Assembly: GCF_000801315.1 (NCBI RefSeq)
Contig: NZ_CP010057.1
Location: 67,152 to 131,151, forward strand
Direction of reading: 5' to 3'
DNA length: 64,000 bases
DNA from: Hymenobacter sp. DG25B
GTDB taxonomy: Bacteria; Bacteroidota; Bacteroidia; Cytophagales; Hymenobacteraceae
The position numbers were made by a program, and so were the translations under genes. Of this stretch, positions 46,337-55,140 are shown one piece after another. Position 1 is the first letter of the stretch. Each line of letters opens with the position of its first letter. The notes beneath the pieces are model-generated. The model searched no databases. It worked only from the letters and a program-made list of their open reading frames with translations, and was not told the origin of the DNA.

Positions 46337-46693
46337 ATGAAAAAGCTCCCCTATCTTCTCGCCGCCCTTCTGTTCGCCGGCCTGACCAATGTTACCCTCG
46401 CCCAGACGGCCCCGAAAACGGCCCACGCGCATTCCGCTACCAAAGCCTCGCATCAGGACTGTTGTATGATGAAGGACGGCAAGATGATGATGATGAAAGG
46501 CGGCAAGATGATGCCGATGACCGCCGATATGACCATGGCCGATGGCACCGTGTGCACGACCGATGGCACCTGCAAAATGAAGGACGGCACCACCATGAAA
46601 ATGCAGGACGGCCAATGCATGATGATGAACGGCAAGATGAAAATGCCCGCCGGCGCGAAAGGCCACCACAAGATGGAGGGCATGAAAATGTAG
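46337..46693 (+). CDS. Met-rich secreted protein (DUF6799-like)
   Basis: 118 residues. A signal peptide ends in TLAQT. The mature part is built of repeated Met-rich units such as MMKDGKMMMMKGGKMM and CKMKDGTTMKMQDGQCMMMNGKM, the pattern of DUF6799. Dense Met and a few Cys/His residues suggest Cu(I) or Ag(I) binding in the periplasm. It lies alone between two terminators, so it is its own unit. Confidence 0.75.
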   Translation: MKKLPYLLAALLFAGLTNVTLAQTAPKTAHAHSATKASHQDCCMMKDGKMMMMKGGKMMPMTADMTMADGTVCTTDGTCKMKDGTTMKMQDGQCMMMNGKMKMPAGAKGHHKMEGMKM

Positions 46694-46758
46694 TTGGCCG
46701 GGACTGGTTCCGGGCCTCGTCGCTGTCAGCGGCGGGCGCGGAAACACTTCCTGTTTAG

Positions 46759-46793
46759 CGGACTTGCGGCTGACCGCGAGTCCGTTTTTTTTT
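46759..46793 (+). terminator. Intrinsic terminator after the Met-rich gene
   Basis: CGGACTTGCGG and CCGCGAGTCCG pair (one G-T wobble) around CTGA, followed by nine T residues. Confidence 0.9.
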
Positions 46794-47146
46794 GCCTGAA
46801 CGGAGCTTATTCCTTTTTAAGCATTCCATTGAAACGGCCCCCTCTGGCCATTGCTCCCGGGCAGCTTTGCTTTCGAGCCCATTCGCCGCGCAAGCCGGCA
46901 ACGGCTGAAATTATGCAACTCCCCACCCCAATCGCTGCAAACATTTGGGGAAGGAGCTCACGTAAAGGAAACAGGGCTGGCTAATGCTAAGGCCCGGCAG
47001 GGGAGGGGGTTTGGTTGGCAATGGCAGCGGTTGTGGCTGGCATCCGGCTCGTTCGGCGACCAAGCCTAACCGCTCATTGCCGGGTCCCTGCTACCGCCGG
47101 GGAAACTTCTCCCGAATTCCAGCCTGCCTTGCTTTCGACGCCGCCT
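46794..47146. promoter_or_regulatory. Upstream region of the MPGM membrane protein, with copper motif at 46908
   Basis: About 350 bp with no gene. AAATTATGCAA occurs at 46908-46918, followed by a CCCCACCCCAATC / TTTGGGG stretch. The distance to the next start (about 228 bp) is longer than for the other motif copies. Nothing else recognisable. Confidence 0.4.
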
Positions 47147-48283
47147 ATGTTCTCAGATTTTCCCAACCTGCACCCCCTGGTGGTGCATTTTCCCATCGTC
47201 CTCATTCTACTCGCCGCCGCCCTCCAGGCGGTGCTGGTGTTCAAGGATTGGCCCCCGGTGCGCTGGATTACCCTGGTGGTCATGGCCGGTGGCTTTGCCG
47301 GCGCGCTGGCGGCGAGCACCGTGTTTCACGCCGAGCCGATGGGCCTGGGGGCCCGAGCGGCGGCCGTGTTCGCGTCCCACGAAAAGTACGCGAGCTATAC
47401 CTTGTGGCTCTCGGGCATCACGCTGCTGCTGCGCGGCGTCGGCGACTTCTTTAAAATCCAGCGCCGGGCCTATGAAATCCTGGTGCTCGTGTTTGCCCTG
47501 GCGGCGGCTGGCGTGCTGTCGGTAGCCGGCCACCGGGGAGCGCAGCTGGTCTATGTCGAAGGAGTGGGCCCGCAGGGGCACCTGCTCGACAAAAACCATG
47601 GCCACCACCACGACGAAGCAGGCACCGCCGCAATGCCCGGCATGGAATCGGAAACCGGAGGCCACCACGACAACGAGCAAGCGGATAACCACCCCGAAAA
47701 CACCACGTCAGGGCAGCAGTCCCCGGCTGAAAAGCCCCACTCAGCCGATATGCCAGGCATGGATATGAGGAGCCAGGCCTCCCCGCAGGAAGGTTCCGCT
47801 AACGCCTCTTCCGGCAAGATGGATGCAATGGACATGAACGGCCCGAAGCCAGCCAGCCCGGCGCGATTGGCTGCCAAATCGGGGGGAATGGCCGATATGC
47901 CCGGCATGAAAATGCCCGCCGCTAAACCATCACAAAAGATGCCTCCGGGCATGAAAATGAGCCGTTCGGCCAATATGAGCCAGCGGGAGGAGATGCCCGC
48001 CATGGCCAATATGCCCGGAATGAAGAGCCAACCGGCGGGGGCGAAAAAGCCCGGCAAGACGCAAGCGGGGATGGAAGGAATGGCGGATATGCCGGGTATG
48101 AAAATGCCCGCGGCGCAGCCTGCGCCGACCACGGGCAACATGGCCGATATGCCCGGCATGGAAAAGGGCCAGGCCAGGCCCGCGACGGGTTCGATGCCCA
48201 GCATGACGATGCCCAACCCCCTGGACAAGTTCCGCTTCAAGGATAACAACCCGGCCCGGAACCAACCGACGCCCAAGCAATAG
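47147..48283 (+). CDS. DUF2231-like membrane protein with MPGM-repeat tail
   Basis: 378 residues from the ATG at 47147. The N-terminal 135 residues are a DUF2231-type membrane unit with four helices (NLHPLVVHFPIVLILLAAALQ is the conserved first helix). A His-rich loop (KNHGHHHDEAG) leads to a 230-residue periplasmic or cytosolic tail with many MPGM/MADMPGM units (for example MADMPGMKMPAAKP repeated). Such Met repeats bind Cu(I). The gene ends 4 bp before the multicopper oxidase start, so both are co-transcribed. A copper-sensing or delivery role for the oxidase is plausible. Confidence 0.75.
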   Translation: MFSDFPNLHPLVVHFPIVLILLAAALQAVLVFKDWPPVRWITLVVMAGGFAGALAASTVFHAEPMGLGARAAAVFASHEKYASYTLWLSGITLLLRGVGDFFKIQRRAYEILVLVFALAAAGVLSVAGHRGAQLVYVEGVGPQGHLLDKNHGHHHDEAGTAAMPGMESETGGHHDNEQADNHPENTTSGQQSPAEKPHSADMPGMDMRSQASPQEGSANASSGKMDAMDMNGPKPASPARLAAKSGGMADMPGMKMPAAKPSQKMPPGMKMSRSANMSQREEMPAMANMPGMKSQPAGAKKPGKTQAGMEGMADMPGMKMPAAQPAPTTGNMADMPGMEKGQARPATGSMPSMTMPNPLDKFRFKDNNPARNQPTPKQ

Positions 48284-48287
48284 CGCC

Positions 48288-50737
48288 ATGAGAGTTCTGA
48301 TTTTACTTACCCTGCTGCTTTCTACCCTCGGGGCCGGGGCGCAGTCGATGCCCGGCATGGCCATGCCGAAAGAGAAGGAGCCTTACCTCACCCAATCGGC
48401 ACCGCCGGATAGGCAGGCGCAGGGCACCGTCGTCATGCCCCGCGCCAGCTACGTGGGCAAACGGGTCGAATACGACCTGTACGTGGCCGACCGGATGGTC
48501 AACTTCACCGGCAAAATGCGTCACGCCATCGGCATCAACGGCCAGATTCCGGCCCCCACGCTGCGCTTTAACGAGGGCGACACCGCCGTTATCCGGGTCC
48601 ACAACCAAATGGCGATGGAAACTTCCGTGCACTGGCACGGCCTGCTGGTGCCCAACCAATATGATGGCGTGCCCTACCTGACCACGGCCCCCATTAAGCC
48701 CGGCACGGTACACACCTACACGTTTCCGCTGCGCCAAAGCGGCACCTACTGGTACCACTCCCACACCATGGTGCAGGAGCAGTCGGGCCTCTACGGCTCC
48801 ATCGTGGTGCAGCCCAAGGAAATTCAGTATCAGCTGAAAGAGTACGTGCTGGTGCTCTCCGACTGGACCGACCACCGGCCCACGGAAGTGCTGCGCTACC
48901 TCAAGCGGGCCGGCGAGTGGTTTGCCGTGCAGAAAGGCGCGACCCAGAGCTACGGTGAGGCCCTGGCCGCCGGCTACTTCAAGGATAAGCTCAAGCAGGA
49001 GTGGCAGCGGATGCCGGCCATGGACGTAGCCGACGTGTTCTACAACAAGTTCCTGATGAACGGGCAGGAGCTGAGCTACTTCAAGGATGCCCAGCCCGGC
49101 GAGGTGGTGCGCCTGCGCGTCATCAACGGCAGTTCCTCCTCTTACTTCAAGCTGCAGTACGCCGGCGGGCCGATGCAGGTCATCGCGGCCGATGGCATCA
49201 ACGTGGAGCCCTTCCCGACCAGCAAGCTGGAAATTGCCACCGCCGAAACCTACGACCTGCTCATCACTGTACCCGCGATGGGCGCGGCCGAGCTGCGGGC
49301 CACCTCCTCCGACGTGTCGGGCTACACCTCCGGCTATTTCGGGCAGGGCGAGCCGATGCGCACCCCCGACCTGCCCAAGCTCAACTACTTCCAGATGACG
49401 CGGGAGATGAACAGCATGGGCAACATGAGCGGCATGAAGATGGGCGGGGCCGGCCAGATGGGCCCGAAAGGCGCGGCGGCCCCGGCCGGTGGCGACATGA
49501 AAGGCATGGACATGAGCGGCGGTCAGGCCGCAAAGGCTCCCGCTGCTAAGGCCGAAGCCCCCATGGCGGGCATGGACATGCAGCAGGGCACCGCACCGGC
49601 CACCTCCACCGCCCGCCCCGCAACCGCCCGCTGAACCAGCAGGAAAAGGGCGGCATGGGCATGGGCAGCCTGCAGGATTCGGGCAGCATGGGCGGCATGG
49701 ATATGAGCGGAATGGCCATGGGCGGCATGAGCGGCGACTTCAACTACAACCAGCTGCGCGCCCTGCACCCCACCACCCTGGACTCGACCAGGCAGTGGCG
49801 GGAAATCCATCTCAGCCTGACCGGCAACATGCTACGCTACGTCTGGTCGTTCGACAACAAAACCCTGTCCGAGTCCGACAACATTCCCATCCGCAAGGGC
49901 GAAAACGTGCGCATGGTTTTTCAGAATATGACCATGATGCGCCACCCGCTGCACCTGCACGGGCACTTCTTCCGCCTCGTGAACGCGCAGGGGGCGTATT
50001 CGCCCATGAAGCACACGTTTGATATTCAGTCGATGGGCAAGGTCACCATCGAGTTCGATGCCAACGAGGACCAGGACTGGTTTTTCCACTGCCACACCCT
50101 CTACCACATGATGTCGGGCATGGCCCGCGTCATCAGCTACGAAGGCAGCCCCCAGAACGAGTACGCCCGCACGGGCTACCGCCACCTCAAGCGCGAGGAC
50201 AACAAGCTCTACCCCTGGGCCGATTTGGCGGTGCATTCGCAGGGCAGCTTCCTGGAAGCCAACCTTTCCAACAACAAGAACGCGCTCGAATTTGAGGGCC
50301 GGGTAAACTACCAGGGCAACTACGAAACCGAAACCCACCTGCTGCGCTACCTTGATAAGCGGCAGTTTCTGGCCGCCTTCGTGGGCTACGACCTGCGCGA
50401 CAACAAAACCCTGCGCTCGCCGTCGGATACCGAGGGCGGCAACCGCCGGACGGCGGAGAACAACCGCAACTTCCGCCGGCAGGCCGAAGTCGGCGTGTAC
50501 TACCTGCTGCCCCTGCTCGTGCGCGCCGAGCTGCGTACCGACCTCACCGGCCAGCTGCGGGCCCAACTGGAGCGCCGCGATATACCCCTGAGCAACAACG
50601 TATTTATGGACATCCGGGGCAATACCGACCGGGAATTCACCCTCGGCTTCCGCTACATGGTCAGCAAGTACGCCTCGCTCAGCACCAACTACGACAACCA
50701 GTACGGCTGGGGCGCGGGCCTCACGTTTCATTATTAA
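48288..50737 (+). pseudogene. Multicopper oxidase fused to outer-membrane barrel, apparent frameshift
   Basis: The corrected protein is about 816 residues. The first frame has a signal peptide (GAGAQ), the cupredoxin domains with copper sites HWHGLLVPNQ and YWYHSHTM, and a Met-rich MG.MSGM linker (about 375-460). One C missing from the CCCC at 49616-49619 breaks the frame; restoring it joins ATARPRNRPLNQQEKG to the rest. The second frame has the C-terminal copper sites (HPLHLHGHFFR, WFFHCHTLYHMMSG) and then about 195 residues of alternating strands ending in LSTNYDNQYGWGAGLTFHY, an outer-membrane barrel like CopB/PcoB. CopA (PcoA) and CopB (PcoB) are usually separate; here they are one chain. 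Confidence 0.8.
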
Positions 50738-50766
50738 CCCATTTTTCCCTCACTTCCCTCCGCGTT

Positions 50767-51216
50767 ATGAACAAGGGCAGCTACTCCAAATTCTTCCTGA
50801 TGCTCGCCGCATCGTTCGTCGTGATGCACCTCATCACCTACCTGAACACCTACGAGTGGGACCATATCTATCCCAGCATCAACCGCTTCTACATGACCAC
50901 GCTCATGGTGTCGGCCATGGGCCTGCTCATGCTGGGCTTCATGGCCCAGATGTACCCCGACAAGGGCAAAAACCGTTTGATAGCCCTGGGCTGCGTGGCC
51001 GTGTTTGGGGGGGCGCTGGCCATGCTGCGCAGCCAGGCGCTGGTGAATGACACGCGCTTCATGGAATCGATGATTCCGCACCACTCCATTGCCATTCTGG
51101 TCAGCGAGCGGGCTACCATCAAAGACCCCGAAGTGCGCACGTTGGCCGATAGCATCATCAGCGCCCAGAAGCGCGAGATTGGCCAGATGAAGCGCATGCT
51201 GCACCGGCTGCAGTAG
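50767..51216 (+). CDS. DUF305 membrane protein
   Basis: 149 residues. Two or three helices at the N-terminus (about 8-28, 43-62, 75-95) precede a single DUF305 unit with FMESMIPHHSIAILVSERATI, including the His-His pair and an upstream Met. It is the membrane-bound version of the DUF305 proteins also encoded at 25707, 35121 and 59691. It follows the multicopper oxidase gene by 29 bp and is likely the last gene of that operon. Confidence 0.8.
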   Translation: MNKGSYSKFFLMLAASFVVMHLITYLNTYEWDHIYPSINRFYMTTLMVSAMGLLMLGFMAQMYPDKGKNRLIALGCVAVFGGALAMLRSQALVNDTRFMESMIPHHSIAILVSERATIKDPEVRTLADSIISAQKREIGQMKRMLHRLQ

Positions 51217-51304
51217 GGTTGTCGGCACCTTAGGTACTCAGGCTCCGCCAGCCAAGGCCAGACCTCGGCGTTCGGCCCGTAGCCGGTTTACCATAAGCCC
51301 AACT

Positions 51305-52084
51305 ATGCCCCCATTGCTGGTTTTTCGCCTCATTCCATACGTGGCCGCTGCTCTGACCCTGGTGCTGGCTGGTTGCCGGTCGGCGGTTATTGTCCCGCAG
51401 TTTTCAGCTGCCGCCGGGTACCGTGCCCCGCTGCCAGCCCAGCGCTTCGACACGGTAGCGGCTGGCACCGCCCACAACTGTGCCACCACCCCGCAGCGGC
51501 GGATAAATGCGGAGGCTTGGCCCCGGGTCGTGCGCCCGCCGGACCACGCGACCAGCAAGAAACAGGAGCCAGTTGGTAAGCCAGGCAGGAGGTATCCCAA
51601 AGCAGCGACCGGGGATACCGCACGCAGCTCACCCCAGCTGGTGGCACCGCGCCAGCCGCGCAAGCCACCCTCATTCAAACTATTCAGCGCCCAAACGCTG
51701 GTGCACTACAGCCTGCACTTTGCTTTCCCGGCCGTGTTGGCGCTGGTGTTTTTTCCCTTGATGTGGCAAACGGCTTACCTGATTATGCTGGCCACGATGC
51801 TCATTGACCTGGACCACCTGCTGGCCAAACCCATCTTCGAACCGCGGCGCTGCAGCATCGGGTATCATCCGCTGCACTCTTTTTACGCCGTGCCGGTGTA
51901 CGCCTTGCTGCTGCTGCTGCCCGCCACGCAAATTGTCGCCGTGGGCATTCTGTTCCACCTGTTCACGGATACGGTGGATTGCCTGTGGAGCTTCCGCCAC
52001 TGCCACGAGTGCTACCTCAACTCCCGAATCTATGCCGTGCGCAGCTGGGTGCGGAAGCGATTGGGCCGGAAGGCAATGGATTAG
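51305..52084 (+). CDS. DUF6122 membrane protein with lipobox-like N-terminus
   Basis: 259 residues. The C-terminal half (about 120-235) is DUF6122: SAQTLVHYSLHFAFPAVLALVFF, DLDHLLAKPIFEPRRCSIGYHPLHS, and HLFTDTVDCLW, with several His/Asp residues on the cytosolic or membrane face. The N-terminal 120 residues start with a lipobox-like LVLAGC and a Pro/Arg-rich linker, which is unusual for this family; a shorter start near 51680 would give the standard DUF6122 protein. The long form is kept because the frame is open, but the true start is uncertain. Confidence 0.6.
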   Translation: MPPLLVFRLIPYVAAALTLVLAGCRSAVIVPQFSAAAGYRAPLPAQRFDTVAAGTAHNCATTPQRRINAEAWPRVVRPPDHATSKKQEPVGKPGRRYPKAATGDTARSSPQLVAPRQPRKPPSFKLFSAQTLVHYSLHFAFPAVLALVFFPLMWQTAYLIMLATMLIDLDHLLAKPIFEPRRCSIGYHPLHSFYAVPVYALLLLLPATQIVAVGILFHLFTDTVDCLWSFRHCHECYLNSRIYAVRSWVRKRLGRKAMD

Positions 52085-52085
52085 C

Positions 52086-53012
52086 CTATTTGCACGCCTG
52101 CACCAGCGCCGTCACGCTCAGCGTGGCCGTGGCATCGGTGGTGTAGTTGTCGTTGTTGACGCACACGAACAGTTGGCGGGTGCCGGGTGGCAAGGTAATG
52201 GGCCGGGTTTCCTGGGGTGTATTCAACGCGGCGCGCAGGCAGGCCTGGGCGTTCGCAATGGTGCCTTTGGTGGCCAGAAACTGGTCGGCAGCTGCCGGGT
52301 CGGCGGTGATGTACCAGTGGCACTTGGTGCTGACCGTGGGCGGAGCGTTATTGCCCTGCCTGGTCAGGGCCGAGGCCGCGGTGCCCAGCAGGGCCGGGGC
52401 GGCCGTCCCGCCGCTGCCCACCACGGCGGCCACGGCCAGCGCCGTGGACCACGACACCGGCGGCTGCCCCTCGTCGCGCACATCAAGTTTATAAACAATG
52501 CCCACCGTGCCGTCGGGAATATCCACCGTGAACACCTTGCGGCTGGTGTGCATGCAGTTGCTGCAATGAATGGTGGCATTGCTCAGCGGCAGCGCGTCCT
52601 GCATTACCGAGCGGCACTTGATTTCGCGGCCGTCTTCGCGCCAGCTTTTGTAGTCCGCCTGCTGCTGGCCGTTTACGTAGGTGCCGCGAAAGCTGGGCTG
52701 GCCGTTTTGATGCCAGCCGCAGCAAATACCCGTGGGTTTGTCAGGGCCTTCGCTGGCCAGCTTGCCTTCCCACTGTTTCTTCCACGAAGGGTAATAATAG
52801 TTGCGCACGGTTCCTATGGCTTTACCCGCCGCGTCGTGGTGGGCAATCCGGGCATAGGCTACCTCCTCCAAGGTTTCGGTGCGCTCCCAGTCGCGGTCGA
52901 AATACACGGTATCGGCGGGGGGCAAACTCACGGCCGCCGGCTTGGGCCGTTGGGCCAGCGCGGGCAGGCAAAACAGAAAGAACAGGGCGTAAAGAGCGTA
53001 GTGTTTTATCAT
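52086..53012 (-). CDS. Secreted protein with MORN-like unit, unknown
   Basis: 308 residues from the ATG at 53012. A signal peptide ends near LPALAQ. The middle part (WHQNGQPSFRGTYVNGQQQADYKSWREDGRE) resembles MORN/YwqK-type repeats (two units). Cys residues are frequent (CCGW, CSNCMH, CHWY, ACL, VCVN), suggesting disulphides in the periplasm. A membrane-like Ala/Val segment (about 200-222) lies in the second half. I cannot name a family. It ends two bases from the DUF6122 stop (convergent). Confidence 0.55.
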   Translation of the reverse strand: MIKHYALYALFFLFCLPALAQRPKPAAVSLPPADTVYFDRDWERTETLEEVAYARIAHHDAAGKAIGTVRNYYYPSWKKQWEGKLASEGPDKPTGICCGWHQNGQPSFRGTYVNGQQQADYKSWREDGREIKCRSVMQDALPLSNATIHCSNCMHTSRKVFTVDIPDGTVGIVYKLDVRDEGQPPVSWSTALAVAAVVGSGGTAAPALLGTAASALTRQGNNAPPTVSTKCHWYITADPAAADQFLATKGTIANAQACLRAALNTPQETRPITLPPGTRQLFVCVNNDNYTTDATATLSVTALVQACK

Positions 53013-53301
53013 CGTATGAAAGCAGGTAGAATTAAGCGGATTGCGGTCGGTAAATATAGCAGTCTGTTTTTTTGGATAGTATGCCTGGCCGACCTCCGGG
53101 GTTAAGCCCGCCCTAATGGAGATGCCGGGCGGCCGAACTGGTTTGCTGGCTGCCGGGCGGACCTGATTAAGGTCACGCAGAATGGCGGTATTAATCATGG
53201 TGGCAGGACGGCTCCGCTGCGACTTTTACTTGGTCTTGCAATACCGCTCAAGCCATCTCCACAGTAGCATTTGCAGAGCCCACTCTTCACTGTTTCCGAC
53301 C

Positions 53302-53891
53302 ATGCGAACCGCCTTCTTCTTACTTATGGGTTTGCTTTCGACGGCCGATTGCATGGCGCAAACGGCTCCGCTGGGCGGTGGACTTTATAAATCCGCCGAG
53401 GACTTTCGTCAGCACCGCCTCACGCTGGCGGTGAACTGCCAGACTGAAACCCATAAGCTGCGCCTGCACGAATTCAGTGGCAAGCCTTACGTGACGGTCG
53501 TGCACGGGGGCAAACCCTACCAGGTAGCCAAAGACAGCCTGTTCGGCTACCGCGACTGCGACGGGCACGAGTACCGGTTCGCGGCACGCAACGAGCATTA
53601 CCCCATCCTGAATCCCGGCGAGGAATTGCTGCTTTATAAGGTAGAACAGCCCGCCGTGGGGAAGAACCCTGGCTCCGTGCGGCTGTATTTCAGCCCGACG
53701 GCCGCCGCGCCCATTCAGCCCCTGACGCGGCTGGCCGTCAAACAGGCCTTCCCGACAACCACCGCTTTCATGATTTGCTCGATGCTCAGCTCCCGCCGGG
53801 TACTGACCTGACCGCCTACGACCAGATGCACCACATGACCAAACTCAACTGGCTGCTGCGGCAAAGCCGGCCGCAAACGTCGGCGCAATAA
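53302..53891 (+). pseudogene. Secreted unknown protein, apparent frameshift at the 3' end
   Basis: The first frame gives a signal peptide (LLMGLLSTADCMAQT) and a domain with VNCQTETHKLRLHEFSGKPYVTVVHGGKPYQVAKDSLFGYRDCDGHEYRF, containing two Cys that may pair. The frame shifts near 53760: adding one C in ACCACCGC makes TTTRFHDLLDAQLPPGTDLTAYDQMHHMTKLNWLLRQS and a stop at 53891 (about 196 residues). The conserved-looking C-terminus supports one intact gene in the cell. No known family. It could be part of a metal-linked envelope protein group, but the sequence does not show this. Confidence 0.55.
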
Positions 53892-54012
53892 GGCGAAGTG
53901 CGGGCGGAAGATGTCACACTATTTCCCGTGCGTTAAAAAGGTAGTAAGTCCGAAGCGTTTTGCACAAGCACAACAGGCCGGCCCTCATAATTGGATTGTC
54001 CGCTTTCTCAAG

Positions 54013-54053
54013 AAACTTAGGTTCCATAATAGTTAATTATCGGACCTAAGTTT
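54013..54053 (+). repeat. Candidate tyrosine-recombinase core site upstream of the integrase
   Basis: Two 18-bp arms lie inverted around a 5-bp spacer: AAACTTAGGTTCCATAAT (54013-54030), AGTTA, ATTATCGGACCTAAGTTT (54036-54053). The arms match at 16 of 18 positions. This is the layout of an IRS/dif-like core with two recombinase-binding halves, directly before a tyrosine recombinase gene as in Tn4430 (IRS-tnpI). A -7-like box TACCTTTG lies next to it (54058-54065), so binding could also control the gene. Confidence 0.65.
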
Positions 54054-54057
54054 TGAC

Positions 54058-54065
54058 TACCTTTG
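54058..54065 (+). promoter_or_regulatory. Candidate -7 box (TACCTTTG) of the recombinase gene
   Basis: TACCTTTG matches TAnnTTTG and lies 5 bp after the right arm of the core site and 44 bp before the ATG. No clear -33 box is visible because the inverted repeat occupies that place. Confidence 0.45.
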
Positions 54066-54086
54066 GAGCGCACTTGCAGCCCCATA

Positions 54087-54102
54087 TTTTGCAATTGCAA
54101 AA
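54087..54102. promoter_or_regulatory. Perfect 16-bp palindrome before the recombinase start
   Basis: TTTTGCAATTGCAAAA is fully palindromic and ends 6 bp before the ATG at 54109. It could be an operator for autoregulation or a translational hairpin. Confidence 0.5.
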
Positions 54103-54108
54103 AACCAG

Positions 54109-55116
54109 ATGGTACCAACGGGAAAGAAGAACCTACCGGCCGTGACCGGTGAGCTGCCGGCCCTGGCGCTGGCCAACGACCTGGCCGGGCAAGTCGCGCC
54201 CAACGTCGGGCGCTACCTGACCCTGGGCCTCGAAGGCGCGGACAACACCCGCCTGGCGTACTCGGCCGACCTGCGCAGCTACGAAGCCTTCTGCGCCGCG
54301 CACGAGTTCACGCCTTGGCCGGCCGCCGTGGCCACGCTCGCCAGCTACGTGGCGCACCTGGCCGACATCCCGCGCAAGCTGGCCACCATCAACCGGCACC
54401 TGGCCGCCATCGAGAAAAACCATCAGCTGCTCGGGCTGCCCTCCGCCATCAGCGCGCCGGCGCTGGACGTACTACGCAAGGGCGTGGCCCGCGCCGTGGG
54501 CAAAAAGCAGAAGCAGGCCCCGGCCTTCTCGGTCGCTCATCTCAAAAAGTGCATTGCCGAGCTGGACCTGACCCGGCCGGAAGGCGTACGCGCCCGCGCA
54601 CTATTATTAATAGGCTTCACCGGAGCCTTTCGCCGCTCCGAGCTGGTGGGCCTGAACTTGGAGCATATCGAGCTGACCGATGCCGCCCTCATTCTAAGTT
54701 TGCCCAAAAGCAAAACCAACCAGGCCGGGGAGTTGGAGCAAAAAGCCGTTTTCTACGCTTCCAACCCGCTGTTCTGTCCCATCCGGGCCTACAAGGCCTG
54801 GGTGGAGCTGCTGGGTGAGCGCACCGAGGGGCCGGTGTTCGTGTCGCTCTCGCGGGGCAAAACCGGTGAAGCGGGCACTCCCTCACGTCGGCGGCTGTCG
54901 GACCGGCGCGTGAACCTGCTGGTGAAGGAGCACCTGGGTGAGAAGTATTCAGCTCACTCGCTGCGCGCCTCGTTCATCACCACGGCCAAGCTCAACGGGC
55001 AGTCCAACGAGTTTATCAAAAACCAGACAAAGCAGAAAACCGACGCCATGATTAGCCGCTACTCCCGGCTCGACGACATCATTGCCTATAACGCGGCCCA
55101 CTCGCTGGGTTTGTAA
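54109..55116 (+). CDS. Tyrosine site-specific recombinase (TnpI/integrase-like)
   Basis: 335 residues. The N-terminal SAM-like core-binding domain (about 40-130, NTRLAYSADLRSYEAFCAAHEFTPWP) precedes the catalytic domain. Catalytic residues are visible: Arg in GAFRRSELVGL, Lys in LPKSKTNQ, His-x-x-Arg in SAHSLRASF, and Tyr in MISRYSRLDD; the second His/Trp position reads KNQTKQKT and was not resolved. The enzyme breaks and joins DNA at a short core site, probably the inverted repeat just upstream. Position beside a Tn3-family transposase stub suggests a TnpI-type resolvase of a Tn4430-like transposon. Confidence 0.85.
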   Translation: MVPTGKKNLPAVTGELPALALANDLAGQVAPNVGRYLTLGLEGADNTRLAYSADLRSYEAFCAAHEFTPWPAAVATLASYVAHLADIPRKLATINRHLAAIEKNHQLLGLPSAISAPALDVLRKGVARAVGKKQKQAPAFSVAHLKKCIAELDLTRPEGVRARALLLIGFTGAFRRSELVGLNLEHIELTDAALILSLPKSKTNQAGELEQKAVFYASNPLFCPIRAYKAWVELLGERTEGPVFVSLSRGKTGEAGTPSRRRLSDRRVNLLVKEHLGEKYSAHSLRASFITTAKLNGQSNEFIKNQTKQKTDAMISRYSRLDDIIAYNAAHSLGL

Positions 55117-55140
55117 CTTGGCACACCTATTATATAAGGT

